Shown here: piece after piece, positions 8,725 through 15,981 of the stretch | How the letters are laid out: each line of letters starts with the position of its first letter | Numbering within the stretch: the first letter of the stretch is position 1 | NCBI GenBank assembly: GCA_964370845.1 | Contig: CAYJLB010000040.1 | Span: forward strand, 1 to 19,313 | Reading direction: 5' to 3' | Length of the DNA stretch: 19,313 nt | DNA from: CAYJLB01 sp964370845 | GTDB lineage: Bacteria; Bacillota; Clostridia; Oscillospirales; Ruminococcaceae | Position numbers and translations under genes: made by a program | The notes under the pieces: generated by a model | Told to the model about the DNA's origin: nothing | The model's input: only the letters and a program-made list of their open reading frames with translations | Database searches by the model: none

Positions 8725-10491
8725 TTATACTTTGTCTGGTGCGGGCATAGAAGCAACTTCAAGTTGCCCGCTTATATAGGCTGTTTTGTTATTGGTGAAA
8801 ATTACCATTCCAGGCTTTGCTCCGCTTGGTTTCTTTACATACCTAACTTGTGTATAGTCAACAGGAACTTGTGCAGAGTTCTTTGCTTTACTATGCAAAA
8901 CTGCCAATTTGCAAGCTTCCTCAATCGTACTATCAGGAACTTCTTGCCCCTCAGCCAAAATTATAACGTGAGAGCCAGGAATGTTATGTGTATGCAGCCA
9001 AATGTCAGTTTTCGCCGCATCTTTTAAGGTTAATTTATCATTTTGTTTGTTATTTCTTCCCACCAAAATGGTAAATCCGTCGGCAGAAGTGAACTTTTTC
9101 GGTGGCAGTGATTTTGGCAATTTCCCTTTAAATCTGCCTGCTTTCAAGTAGCCTTGTTCCGCCAATTCTATCCGCAATTCAGCAATTTCAATTTCGGTAG
9201 TTGCCCTTGTTAAAACGTCAAAAACGCTGTCGATATAGACCAATTCTTCCTCACCGCTTTTTATCAAAGTAGTAAGTTTTTTCTCAGCAACGTCAAGTTT
9301 TTTGTACTCGGTAAAATATTTTTGAGCATTTTGTGAAGGTGTTAATTTTTTGTCAAGCTCAATTGTCACCATAGGGCATTTTTCATCGTAAAAATTCTCA
9401 AGGGAAACCTTTTCATCGCCCTTGTTTATTCGATAAATGTTAGCCGAGATTAACTCCCCACAAGTCCGCAGAAAATCACGCTCTTTACAGTCATTAAGCT
9501 CGCTTTTTTGTATTGCAATTCGCCTTGTAATTCTGTCCGAAGTGTTCACTAAAAACTTGAACAAATCGCTGGCTTTTTGCTTCATTCTCGCCTTTAAATC
9601 TCGCTCTGAGAAATATTTATCTAAAAGCGTACAACCGTTTTCTACCTCGCTTGTAAAGTACAAAGCCTTGTATTGATTTATATTTGTAAAGCAAAAATCT
9701 TTGTAAATCCCGTGCTTATCTTTCAAAATTATGAACTTGTTAGTTTTGTTAACTAAAGAATTATGCACTTCTTTTAAGTAAAAAGTAAGCCTATCTTTTT
9801 TATCCGTTGACAAAATTTCCTCAACGTTTAAATCGTCACCTCTTGTCACAAAAAAGGCGATTTCACGGGCAAAAACTGGGGAAATTCCCTCTAAAGTTTT
9901 CATTATCCCTTTTGACAATTCAAAGCTTGGAAAAGCACTAATTTTCTCATAAAATTCGTCCTCATTAAAGTCAAAAAGACTGATTTTTTCCTCACGAGGG
10001 GGGAGGGTGTAACTCATGCCAGGGAGGACTTGACGAACGCTTGAAACGTCCTCAGCAACACGCTTTATGCTGTCAATAATTTTCCCGTCCTCGTTAATCA
10101 AAATAAGGTTAGAGCGTCGCCCCATAATCTCGCAAGCCACACAAATTTTTATCATATCGCCCATTTCGTTTGAAGCGACAAAATCAAGGTACAAAATCCT
10201 CTCCAAACCGTCCTGTCTAATGGACAAAAGCTTCCCAGAAGTCAGATATTTTCGCAAAAGCATACAAAACATGGGGGGCGTTTTAGGGTTCTCAATTTCG
10301 CTGTTTGTAATGTGAATTCTCGCACTTCCTGCTCCTGTACAAATGAGGAGTTTGTGCATTTTTCCGTTATTTCGTATAGAAATTACAACTTCTTCTCTTG
10401 AGGGTTGGTGGATTTTGTCTACACGTCCGCCGATTAATTTTTCCTCTAATTCCTCTTTAACAAGTCGTAAAAATACTCCGTCTAAAGCCAT
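8725..10491 (-). CDS. rqcH: Rqc2 homologue RqcH (NFACT protein, ribosome quality control)
   Basis: Binds stalled 50S-peptidyl-tRNA complexes and recruits tRNA-Ala to add C-terminal alanine tails; older annotations call it fibronectin-binding protein FbpA. Seen: the NFACT-N signature MALDGVFLRLVKEEL at the start, GGRVDKIHQP, and GLERIL placing E97-R98 where Bacillus RqcH has the essential D97-R98 pair; HhH and coiled-coil regions (about 280-440, charged and helical); NFACT-R with DIWLHTHNIPGSH (from about 496) and VRYVKKPSGAKPGMV. Length of 588 is normal. ATG 10491 has TTTGGAG about 7 nt upstream. It lies 33 bp after the Nif3-family gene. Oddity: the final residues, SGQLEVASMPA and on, are encoded by a palindromic repeat module (8741-8772) and do not look like the usual end of the family. 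Confidence 0.94.
   Translation of the reverse strand: MALDGVFLRLVKEELEEKLIGGRVDKIHQPSREEVVISIRNNGKMHKLLICTGAGSARIHITNSEIENPKTPPMFCMLLRKYLTSGKLLSIRQDGLERILYLDFVASNEMGDMIKICVACEIMGRRSNLILINEDGKIIDSIKRVAEDVSSVRQVLPGMSYTLPPREEKISLFDFNEDEFYEKISAFPSFELSKGIMKTLEGISPVFAREIAFFVTRGDDLNVEEILSTDKKDRLTFYLKEVHNSLVNKTNKFIILKDKHGIYKDFCFTNINQYKALYFTSEVENGCTLLDKYFSERDLKARMKQKASDLFKFLVNTSDRITRRIAIQKSELNDCKERDFLRTCGELISANIYRINKGDEKVSLENFYDEKCPMVTIELDKKLTPSQNAQKYFTEYKKLDVAEKKLTTLIKSGEEELVYIDSVFDVLTRATTEIEIAELRIELAEQGYLKAGRFKGKLPKSLPPKKFTSADGFTILVGRNNKQNDKLTLKDAAKTDIWLHTHNIPGSHVIILAEGQEVPDSTIEEACKLAVLHSKAKNSAQVPVDYTQVRYVKKPSGAKPGMVIFTNNKTAYISGQLEVASMPAPDKV
8741..8772. repeat. Palindromic repeat module inside the rqcH 3' end
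   Basis: GCGGGCA, five bases, then the 15-nt palindrome GCAACTT-C-AAGTTGC (8753-8767) and CCGCT. The same layout with compensated arms is at 16726-16757 (GCGGGCA, five bases, GCAACGT-C-ACGTTGC, CCGCT). Read on the minus strand it encodes part of the RqcH C-terminal tail. Confidence 0.7.
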
Positions 10492-10524
10492 TTATTTTCT
10501 CCAAACTAAATTTATTTTCAAATT

Positions 10525-11316
10525 TTACAATACTGAAACCAAGTCCGCATTTTCCTTTGCAATATCAATTTTTACTTCAGGAAAAGCCTTTTGGAACTCA
10601 GCTTTTAATCGGCTTACAACGATGTTTTCAGTGTAATAATGTCCAGCGTCAAAAACTGCAACATTCGCGTTGTCAGCGTCAATAAATTGCTCATGCTTAA
10701 CGTCGCCGCACACCATTGCATCGCAGTTTTTTCCAATTGCACGGTAAATTCTGTCACCGCCGTAACCACAGCTAATTCCGATTTTTTTCAGCATTTTTTT
10801 AGTGTCATTAAACCTTACGATTTTGCACCCGAACTTCTCTTTCAAAAGTTGTGCAAAATCAGTTGTAGAAATCTCATTTTCAAGGGTCAAAACCTTTCCT
10901 ATTCCCATTCTTACACCGTCCACAACCTGTGTAAATTCCAAAGGTTCGGAAGATATTTCAAAGGTCAAATCCTCGCCAATTAAGTCCACCATAATGTCGT
11001 TAATTCCGCCCTTTACAATGTCCAAATTTGTATGTGCGCAAATTGCAGAAATTCCATTTTTACATAGCAAAACCGCCACATTTTCGTCGTCAAGGCGAGA
11101 TAATTTAGCAAAAATCACTGGGTGATGAGCGATAACAAGGTCATATTTTCCCTCAATCGCCTCAAGTGCAACTCTTTTTGTAATATCCAAACAAATCAAG
11201 ATTTTTTCTACCTTATTGTTAAAATTTCCTGTTAAAAGTCCACAATTATCCCAGCTTTCAGCCAAAGAAAATGGTGCAATTTCATCAAATTTTTTGTATA
11301 TATCATAAACTGTCAT
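10525..11316 (-). CDS. Nif3-like dinuclear metal centre protein (DUF34/YqfO family)
   Basis: 263-residue member of the NIF3/DUF34 family, often annotated GTP cyclohydrolase 1 type 2-like; its biochemical role is not firmly established. Ligands of the dinuclear metal site are visible: H64-H65 in VIAHHPVIF, D99 in HTNLD, and H226 and E230 in DAGHYYTE. The CGYGGDRIY and CGDVKHEQ motifs are also family features. It lacks the PII-like insert found in longer Firmicutes members. The frame extends to ATG 11334, but I chose ATG 11316 because AAAGGA lies at a good distance and 11334 lies within the end of trmK. It starts 4 bp after the trmK stop; trmK-nif3 pairing (yqfN-yqfO) is widespread in Firmicutes. 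Confidence 0.93.
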   Translation of the reverse strand: MTVYDIYKKFDEIAPFSLAESWDNCGLLTGNFNNKVEKILICLDITKRVALEAIEGKYDLVIAHHPVIFAKLSRLDDENVAVLLCKNGISAICAHTNLDIVKGGINDIMVDLIGEDLTFEISSEPLEFTQVVDGVRMGIGKVLTLENEISTTDFAQLLKEKFGCKIVRFNDTKKMLKKIGISCGYGGDRIYRAIGKNCDAMVCGDVKHEQFIDADNANVAVFDAGHYYTENIVVSRLKAEFQKAFPEVKIDIAKENADLVSVL

Positions 11317-11320
11317 AAAG

Positions 11321-11998
11321 CTAGTCCTTTCCATTAATTCTTTCTTCTATTTTTGCCAATAATTCACTAATTTTATCAATTTCAAATTGAGGTTTTTTCC
11401 CCTCAATCATTCCCTCTAAAACACGTTTTTGCCTTTTGTGCAAAAGTTCCAAATACTCCGTTGCAAGGGGAGTAGTAGGGTGAATTTCCCCCAAAAAGCT
11501 AGTGTTTTCATCTATTTCAACTCGCACTCCGCAATACTTCGCATTGATTACGGTGTACAAAAAATTGTCCTTTACTATAGTTTCACAAATTATCTCAAAA
11601 CCCTTGGAATAAAGCCATTTTCTAAGGTTTGGAATTTTCGTCATTGGCTGTAAAATTAAATTTACATCGGAAAAATCCCAGTCAACTGCCCCTAAAATTT
11701 CGGCTATTAATTCGCCACCCATTCCAGCGATAATAAGGTCAGAAACTCCCTCTTTTTCGACTTTTTCAAGCCCGTTTGAAAGGATAACTTCCACTTTTTT
11801 TTCAAGGGAAAATTTTTCCACAGTGGCTAAAGCGCTTTTCAAAGGAAGCTCATTCACGTCGCAGGCATAACTTTTGTGAGAAATTCCTTCTAAAACAAGG
11901 TAACAAGCCAAATATCCGTGGTCAGTTCCCACGTCAACGGCAATTCCTCTCCCCGAAACTAAGTTTGCACAAGCCTCTAATCTATTGTCTAACTGCAT
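11321..11998 (-). CDS. trmK: tRNA (adenine(22)-N1)-methyltransferase TrmK
   Basis: SAM-dependent methyltransferase that makes 1-methyladenosine at tRNA position 22. The SAM-binding motif I reads VDVGTDHGYLA (21-31), followed by CDVNELPLKSA; IAGMGGELIAEIL and LILQPMTKIPNLRKWL are characteristic of the family. A helical C-terminal region rich in Lys and Glu completes it. I start at ATG 11998 (225 residues, the family's usual size): MQLDNRLEACANLV matches normal N-termini, and AAGAAAGGAG lies about 6 nt upstream. The frame upstream to 12064 is a chance extension over the terminator of the previous gene. It is followed at once by the Nif3-family gene, probably one transcript. No clear promoter was seen between 11999 and 12056. 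Confidence 0.93.
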   Translation of the reverse strand: MQLDNRLEACANLVSGRGIAVDVGTDHGYLACYLVLEGISHKSYACDVNELPLKSALATVEKFSLEKKVEVILSNGLEKVEKEGVSDLIIAGMGGELIAEILGAVDWDFSDVNLILQPMTKIPNLRKWLYSKGFEIICETIVKDNFLYTVINAKYCGVRVEIDENTSFLGEIHPTTPLATEYLELLHKRQKRVLEGMIEGKKPQFEIDKISELLAKIEERINGKD

Positions 11999-12056
11999 AA
12001 AAATTCTCCTTTCTTTCTTGATGTTTCCTAACGATTTAAGTCGTTTTTGAAAAACA

Positions 12057-12095
12057 GCTACCAACCAAGTGAAAATAATTCATTTGATTGGTAGC
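12057..12095 (-). terminator. Probable intrinsic terminator of the DUF1858 gene
   Basis: Long inverted repeat: GCTACCAA...TTGGTAGC with inner arms CAAATGAA and TTCACTTG around TTATT. On the minus strand it is followed by TGTTTTT. It lies about 30 bp after the DUF1858 stop and before trmK. The T tract is short, so some read-through into trmK is possible. Confidence 0.65.
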
Positions 12096-12128
12096 ATTTT
12101 CGTTATAAAATATGCTATTTTCTAGGGA

Positions 12129-12335
12129 TTATTTACCCGCTAAGAAATTGTTAAGTTTTTCAACTAAAACATCAGCATCTTCGCCGTGTACGTCACAAGC
12201 TTGACCGATAGTTTCCCCTCTTGAAGCTGGGCAACCAAGGCAATGCATTCCCATTTCAAGGAAAATAGGCGCAACGTCCATATTATATTCCAAAACATCA
12301 CCAATTATTGTGTCTTTAGTAACTTTAAATTCCAT
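12129..12335 (-). CDS. DUF1858 (hybrid-cluster-protein-associated redox disulfide) small protein
   Basis: 68-residue cytosolic protein of the DUF1858 family. The N-terminal pattern of a short beta strand and helix (KDTIIGDVLEYNMDVAPIF) leads to MHCLGCPAS, a CxxC pair followed by Pro that is the family's hallmark and is thought to act as a redox disulfide. A further Cys lies in GQACDVH. Its partner is unknown; in other genomes relatives occur with hybrid cluster protein, but none is in this window. The start at ATG 12335 is preceded by GAAAGGAAAGG; the frame extends 13 codons further upstream, but that stretch contains the binding site itself. The gene has its own promoter (12391-12419) and a terminator, so it is probably monocistronic. 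Confidence 0.9.
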   Translation of the reverse strand: MEFKVTKDTIIGDVLEYNMDVAPIFLEMGMHCLGCPASRGETIGQACDVHGEDADVLVEKLNNFLAGK

Positions 12336-12390
12336 TTTTTTACCTTTCCTTTCAAACTTTCTCATTTTTAGCAAAATCTATGCTTATACT

Positions 12391-12419
12391 ATTATACTAT
12401 TAATAAGCAATTTTAGCAA
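12391..12419 (-). promoter_or_regulatory. Sigma-A promoter of the DUF1858 gene
   Basis: On the minus strand TTGCTA (12419-12414), a 17-bp spacer, then perfect TATAAT (12396-12391). The start codon is about 55 bp downstream. Confidence 0.75.
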
Positions 12420-12439
12420 GTAATTTCTAAAATTTTTTT

Positions 12440-13118
12440 GGCAACGTGACGTTGGCGGGGTGTCCCCGCTGACAACCCGCGTTATTACGTTGGTGAAATA
12501 GGAAACGGACTGTCCGCGAGGTCGGATTTTCTTGTAGGGGAGGGTTTCCATGCCCTCCCGAAAACCACGAAATTGTTCAAGAATATGCCGTAGGGGCGAC
12601 CTGTGGTCGTCCGTATATTGTAATTTTAGGGTACATACAGAATCCGACCTCGTGGGCATAAATTATCACATTTTACAACGTAATAACGCGGGTATGTCCC
12701 CGCTGACAACCCGCGTTATTACGTTGGTGAAATAGGAAACGGACTGTCCNNNNNNNNNNNNNNNNNNNNNNNNNNNNNNNNNNNNNNNNNNNNNNNNNNN
12801 NNNNNNNNNNNNNNNNNNNNNNNNNNNNNNNNNNNNNNNNNNNNNNNNNTGTCCCCGCTGACAACCCGCGTTATTACGTTGGTGAAATAGGAAACGGACT
12901 GTCCGCGAGGTCGGATTTTCTTGTAGGGGAGGGTTTCCATGCCCTCCCGAAAACCACGAAATTGTTCAAGAATATGCCGTAGGGGCGACCTGTGGTCGTC
13001 CGTATATTGTAATTTTAGGGTACATACAGAATCCGACCTCGTGGGCATAAATTATCACATTTTACAACGTAATAACGCGGGTATGTCAGCGGGGACGCCC
13101 CGCCTTCAAGTTGCCCGC
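12440..13118. repeat. Tandem array of a 234-bp nested palindromic element with flanking inverted repeats
   Basis: The 234-bp unit occurs complete at 12461-12694 and 12850-13083, plus its first 55 bp at 12695-12749 before a 100-N gap. Copies look identical by eye. Each unit folds back on itself: A (ACCCGCGTTATTACGTTG, 12475-12492) pairs perfectly with A' (12676-12693), B (CGAGGTCGGATT, 12517-12528) with B' (12641-12652), and between them lie two REP-like hairpins, C (12538-12559) and D (12594-12612). The whole array is flanked by matching inverted ends (GGCAAC...GGCGGGG...GTCCCCGCTGACA on the left; its counterpart at 13084-13115 on the right). It carries no gene. Confidence 0.9.
12750..12849. 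other. Assembly gap (100 N) inside the tandem array
   Basis: Exactly 100 N, the usual placeholder for a gap of unknown size. It begins 55 bp into a unit and ends at a unit boundary, so the true copy number is unknown. Confidence 0.97.
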
Positions 13119-13408
13119 ATTTCTCAAAATTATACAATTTCTCGTAATGTTACTACAAATCCAGCAGAAAACTATGTTTACTAATTCGTTCTGCTGGATT
13201 TTTCATTTTATTTTTTTACATTCTTTTGTGGTTTTCTGCTGGGTTTAGCCTTTTGTTTCGCTTGCTATTTTTGGCTGCTGGTTTTTTACTTTGAGTGTTT
13301 CGCTATCTGCGGAAAGCGAGGAATGGCTCTGCCTCTCCACCCCGCAATTTTTTTGAGGAAAAAATTGAGTAAAACCTTTAGTTTGTTGATTTTAACCGTT
13401 TGTTTTCG
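13113..13408 (-). repeat. Structured intergenic repeat E3, copy 3
   Basis: About 290 bp between the palindrome array and the YaaH-family gene, whose last codons it overlaps slightly. P1 has 12 perfect base pairs (CCAGCAGAAAAC 13161-13172 with 13231-13242), extendable by four more with one G-T pair. H1 is CGCTATC, loop TGCG, GAAAGCG (13301-13318, one mismatch). The H2 core is GGCTCTGCC. H3 has 9-bp arms (13345-13353 and 13359-13367) with loop TGAGG. The tail is AAAACCTTTAGTTTGT. A second copy of the P1 3' arm at 13189-13201 allows an alternative fold. Confidence 0.8.
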
Positions 13409-14027
13409 GTGACCACAATGGTTTTCCTAGTGGTAAAATTGTCTTTTTATAATGATTGTTAAGTAGGTTCGCTGCACTTCCGTAGAATGAAACTAATGCA
13501 ATCAATAACTCAGCCACAGCTGCAAGCATATGCATTTCGTGCTCTAAAATTCCAAGGGTGCTAAAGGACAATCCTATAAACAAAAAGTCAATTAAAACGA
13601 AAATAATGAACAAAACTTTGTTTGTTCCCATTGCGCCAATTGTCATAAATAATGTGAAAATTAAGTAGCCGATGAACGCAACTCCAAGCTGTTTAACGTC
13701 AGCGTTTGCTTGCATAGTTTCTCCAAAAACACCGTTTTGAATTAACCAAGTTGTGCCTACGCCAAGCCAAAATAATCCGTATCCACCAAAAGCAGTTGCT
13801 CCAAAAGTATTGTTCACTTTAAGGTCAACGATTGATGCGTAAAGCTGTGCGATTGCACCCAAGAATATTGCCCACGGAATAACTAAGGACGTGCCTTCTG
13901 TTAAACCAAGTTTTTGCGAAGAAGCTACTAAGGTTACCATTGCAAGTCCGAAAAGCCCGATAGCTGAAGGGTTTGCAAGGTTAGGTTGAATAATTGTTAC
14001 ACTTTTGTTTCCTAATGAATTTGACAT
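13392..14027 (-). CDS. GPR1/FUN34/YaaH-family acetate/succinate transporter
   Basis: 211-residue integral membrane protein of the acetate uptake transporter family (SatP-like), which carries short-chain carboxylates such as acetate or succinate across the cytoplasmic membrane. Near the N-terminus NPSAIGLFGLAM takes the place of the family motif NPAPLGL; about six hydrophobic segments follow, with GGYGLFWLG, LFMTIGAMGTNK and the C-terminal AELLIALVSFYGSAANLLN. ATG 14027 is preceded by AAAGGA at about 11 nt; the frame extends 11 codons upstream without a better site. It is transcribed divergently from the GGDEF gene, with its own strong promoter. Its last codons run into the tail of an E3 repeat. 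In an acetate-producing or -using anaerobe it would move acetate, but direction and substrate are not readable from sequence. Confidence 0.9.
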   Translation of the reverse strand: MSNSLGNKSVTIIQPNLANPSAIGLFGLAMVTLVASSQKLGLTEGTSLVIPWAIFLGAIAQLYASIVDLKVNNTFGATAFGGYGLFWLGVGTTWLIQNGVFGETMQANADVKQLGVAFIGYLIFTLFMTIGAMGTNKVLFIIFVLIDFLFIGLSFSTLGILEHEMHMLAAVAELLIALVSFYGSAANLLNNHYKKTILPLGKPLWSPKTNG

Positions 14028-14086
14028 AAAAATATCATTCCTTTTCCTTTTTTTTATCATATCTGATAATTTAAATTAACTTTTCT

Positions 14087-14115
14087 ATTATAATACAAAA
14101 TTTTACATTTTTCAA
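14087..14115 (-). promoter_or_regulatory. Sigma-A promoter of the YaaH-family gene
   Basis: On the minus strand TTGAAA (14115-14110), 17-bp spacer, TATAAT (14092-14087). This is close to consensus and about 60 bp from the start codon. Confidence 0.85.
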
Positions 14116-14186
14116 GTGTTTTTGAAGCATTATTTTATATATAATTTTATCGTTTAATCATTTGATTTTTTTTTTTGAAAAACATC

Positions 14187-14215
14187 TTGAAAAATCTATT
14201 GTTATATGATATAAT
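14187..14215 (+). promoter_or_regulatory. Sigma-A promoter of the GGDEF gene
   Basis: TTGAAA (14187-14192), 17-bp spacer, TATAAT (14210-14215). Both hexamers and the spacing are identical to the divergent promoter at 14087-14115. The 71 bp between the two -35 boxes is AT-rich; I see no clear operator. Confidence 0.85.
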
Positions 14216-14258
14216 TGTATAGTTATTTGTTAACAAATTTTTAAAGGTGGTGGATTGC

Positions 14259-15905
14259 TTGGATTTAGTGCTTAGTCTCCCTATGATAATCTATGCCGCT
14301 GTCACAATGTGTTATATTTTTAGCTTTATGCTATTAATAGATAGAATGCTTGATAAGTGTCGTTTTCCTAAATGGACTTTTATAATTCCTGGTATAATTA
14401 ATGGTACATCGGTTATTTTTTTGACTTATCCTGCCAACGGTAATGTTGGATTAAGTTATTTTATGACTCTTGCCGCACTAGTACTTTTAACAATGATTTA
14501 TTTTAAAAATAATATTATTGGAATTCTTACATGTGTTTTATCAATTATGCTGCACATTATGTGTATGCGGTCAATCGTTGTATCTGCTGCTTCCTTGATA
14601 TTTGATATGCCAATGTCTGAAGTGTTATTGGACAAAGAACTTTATTGGTGGACTTTAATCGTCATGATATTTGCTTCTTTTATTTCTGTTCTATTGACTT
14701 TACGGTTTATTCCGGAAAAATTTTTAAAAATTATTAATCAGCATAATGACCAAAATTTATTTTTAGTGGGATTAGCTGGGGTTTTTAATATTTATATGAT
14801 ATTTAATGGGAAAGTCTTTGAGACGGGAATTAGCGCTGATAATTTAGAAAGTAAGATTAGTCAAATTATACTTCCAGTTGTTTTCCTTGTGGCTTTATAT
14901 TTAGGCGTGTTTATGCTAATTCGTTTTGACAAAGTTGTGGGTTATAAGGTTAAAAATGAGGAGCTTGAAAAGGAAATTAGTTCTAATTTAGCTTTCCGTA
15001 ATGCAGTTGTAAACTCTAGCACTGCTGTATGTCAAGTGAATTGTACAAAGGGTAATGTGGTTTCTGTAATTTCTCAGGGTGAGGAGATTAATATTCCTGA
15101 AGATTTATCATTTGATAGTTACTTTAGTCAGTTTGCTGACCAAAAGTTGCAAGATGAAGATGCTAATAATGCAGCGGATTTAATTACAACAGAAAAATTA
15201 ATTTTTGCTTATGAAAATGGACAAAGTGACTTTGTTTTTGAACATTTAGCGAAGATTGACACTGGTGAATTGCATTGGCATAAAACTACTGTTAATATTT
15301 ATCGTGATGAAGCAACTTTTGATATTATGGCAGTTTTTTCAACTATAAATATTAACGAATTAAAGGTTAAAGAAGAAATTCTTAAGTATAATTCTCAACG
15401 TGATTCTCTTGTTGGAGCTTATAATAAAAAGACTACTGAAGATTTAATTTCGATGCATATTGAGAGTCATGAAGTGGGTACTTTGTTGCTTATTGACCTT
15501 GATAATTTCAAAAATGTCAATGACACTCGCGGGCATCTGTACGGTGACGAGGTGTTAAAACGCACTTATGATGCTATGCACAAAACCTTTAGAAGTGATG
15601 ATATCATCGGACGAATTGGCGGTGATGAATTTATGGTTTTTGTCATTAATTCAGTTGATAAGAGGTTGGTTTCTTCTAAAGCGAAAACCCTATGTTCTTT
15701 GATTAGTAGTTTTGCTGATGAAAAGGGTGAAAATCTTGGAGTGTCGGCTAGTATTGGTATTGCGATTGTTCCTATTCATGGAAAAACTTTTGAGGAAATA
15801 TATCAATCTGCGGATATGGCTATGTATAGTTCTAAACATAGAGGGAAAAATACTTATACAATTTTCTCTAATGCGAATATATCTGATAACACTAGGATTG
15901 GTTAA
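14259..15905 (+). CDS. Membrane-anchored diguanylate cyclase (GGDEF domain)
   Basis: About 548 residues. Seven hydrophobic segments fill the first 220 or so (for example LPMIIYAAVTMCYIF, IIGILTCVLSIML and ILPVVFLVALYLGV). A PAS-like region (about 235-375) follows, then a GGDEF domain to the C-terminus. DLDNFKNVNDTRGHLYGD and RIGGDEF (about 454) carry the metal- and GTP-binding residues, so active synthesis of cyclic di-GMP is expected. RSDD five residues before GGDEF fits the RxxD inhibitory site, implying product feedback. No EAL or HD-GYP partner is in the window. I start at TTG 14259 because AAAGGTGG (14243-14250) is 8 nt upstream; the GTG at 14247 lies within that site, and ATG 14283 is a third option. 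The sensed signal is unknown. The base composition is more AT-rich than the housekeeping block. Confidence 0.9.
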   Translation: MDLVLSLPMIIYAAVTMCYIFSFMLLIDRMLDKCRFPKWTFIIPGIINGTSVIFLTYPANGNVGLSYFMTLAALVLLTMIYFKNNIIGILTCVLSIMLHIMCMRSIVVSAASLIFDMPMSEVLLDKELYWWTLIVMIFASFISVLLTLRFIPEKFLKIINQHNDQNLFLVGLAGVFNIYMIFNGKVFETGISADNLESKISQIILPVVFLVALYLGVFMLIRFDKVVGYKVKNEELEKEISSNLAFRNAVVNSSTAVCQVNCTKGNVVSVISQGEEINIPEDLSFDSYFSQFADQKLQDEDANNAADLITTEKLIFAYENGQSDFVFEHLAKIDTGELHWHKTTVNIYRDEATFDIMAVFSTININELKVKEEILKYNSQRDSLVGAYNKKTTEDLISMHIESHEVGTLLLIDLDNFKNVNDTRGHLYGDEVLKRTYDAMHKTFRSDDIIGRIGGDEFMVFVINSVDKRLVSSKAKTLCSLISSFADEKGENLGVSASIGIAIVPIHGKTFEEIYQSADMAMYSSKHRGKNTYTIFSNANISDNTRIG

Positions 15906-15921
15906 AAATTATTAAAACATT

Positions 15922-15956
15922 AAAAGTAGATTATGGCGATGCTGTAGTCTACTTTT
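15922..15956 (+). terminator. Intrinsic terminator after the GGDEF gene
   Basis: Stem AAAAGTAGATTAT with GTAGTCTACTTTT (G-T pairs allowed), loop GGCGATGCT, followed by a T run. It starts 17 bp after the GGDEF stop and ends before the next gene's ribosome binding site. Confidence 0.8.
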
Positions 15957-15981
15957 TTAAAATTTGAAAGGAATTATTATT

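Noticed and set aside
12384..13048. Frames of 81-109 codons in the palindrome array
   Set aside because: They are repeated copies of the same inverted-repeat DNA, some run through N, and have no ribosome binding site or recognisable product.
12461..13083. CRISPR array
   Set aside because: The repeat is a 234-bp contiguous tandem unit with no unique spacers and no cas genes nearby.
12440..13118. Insertion sequence or transposon
   Set aside because: There are inverted ends, but no transposase frame and no clear target-site duplication; a non-autonomous element is possible.
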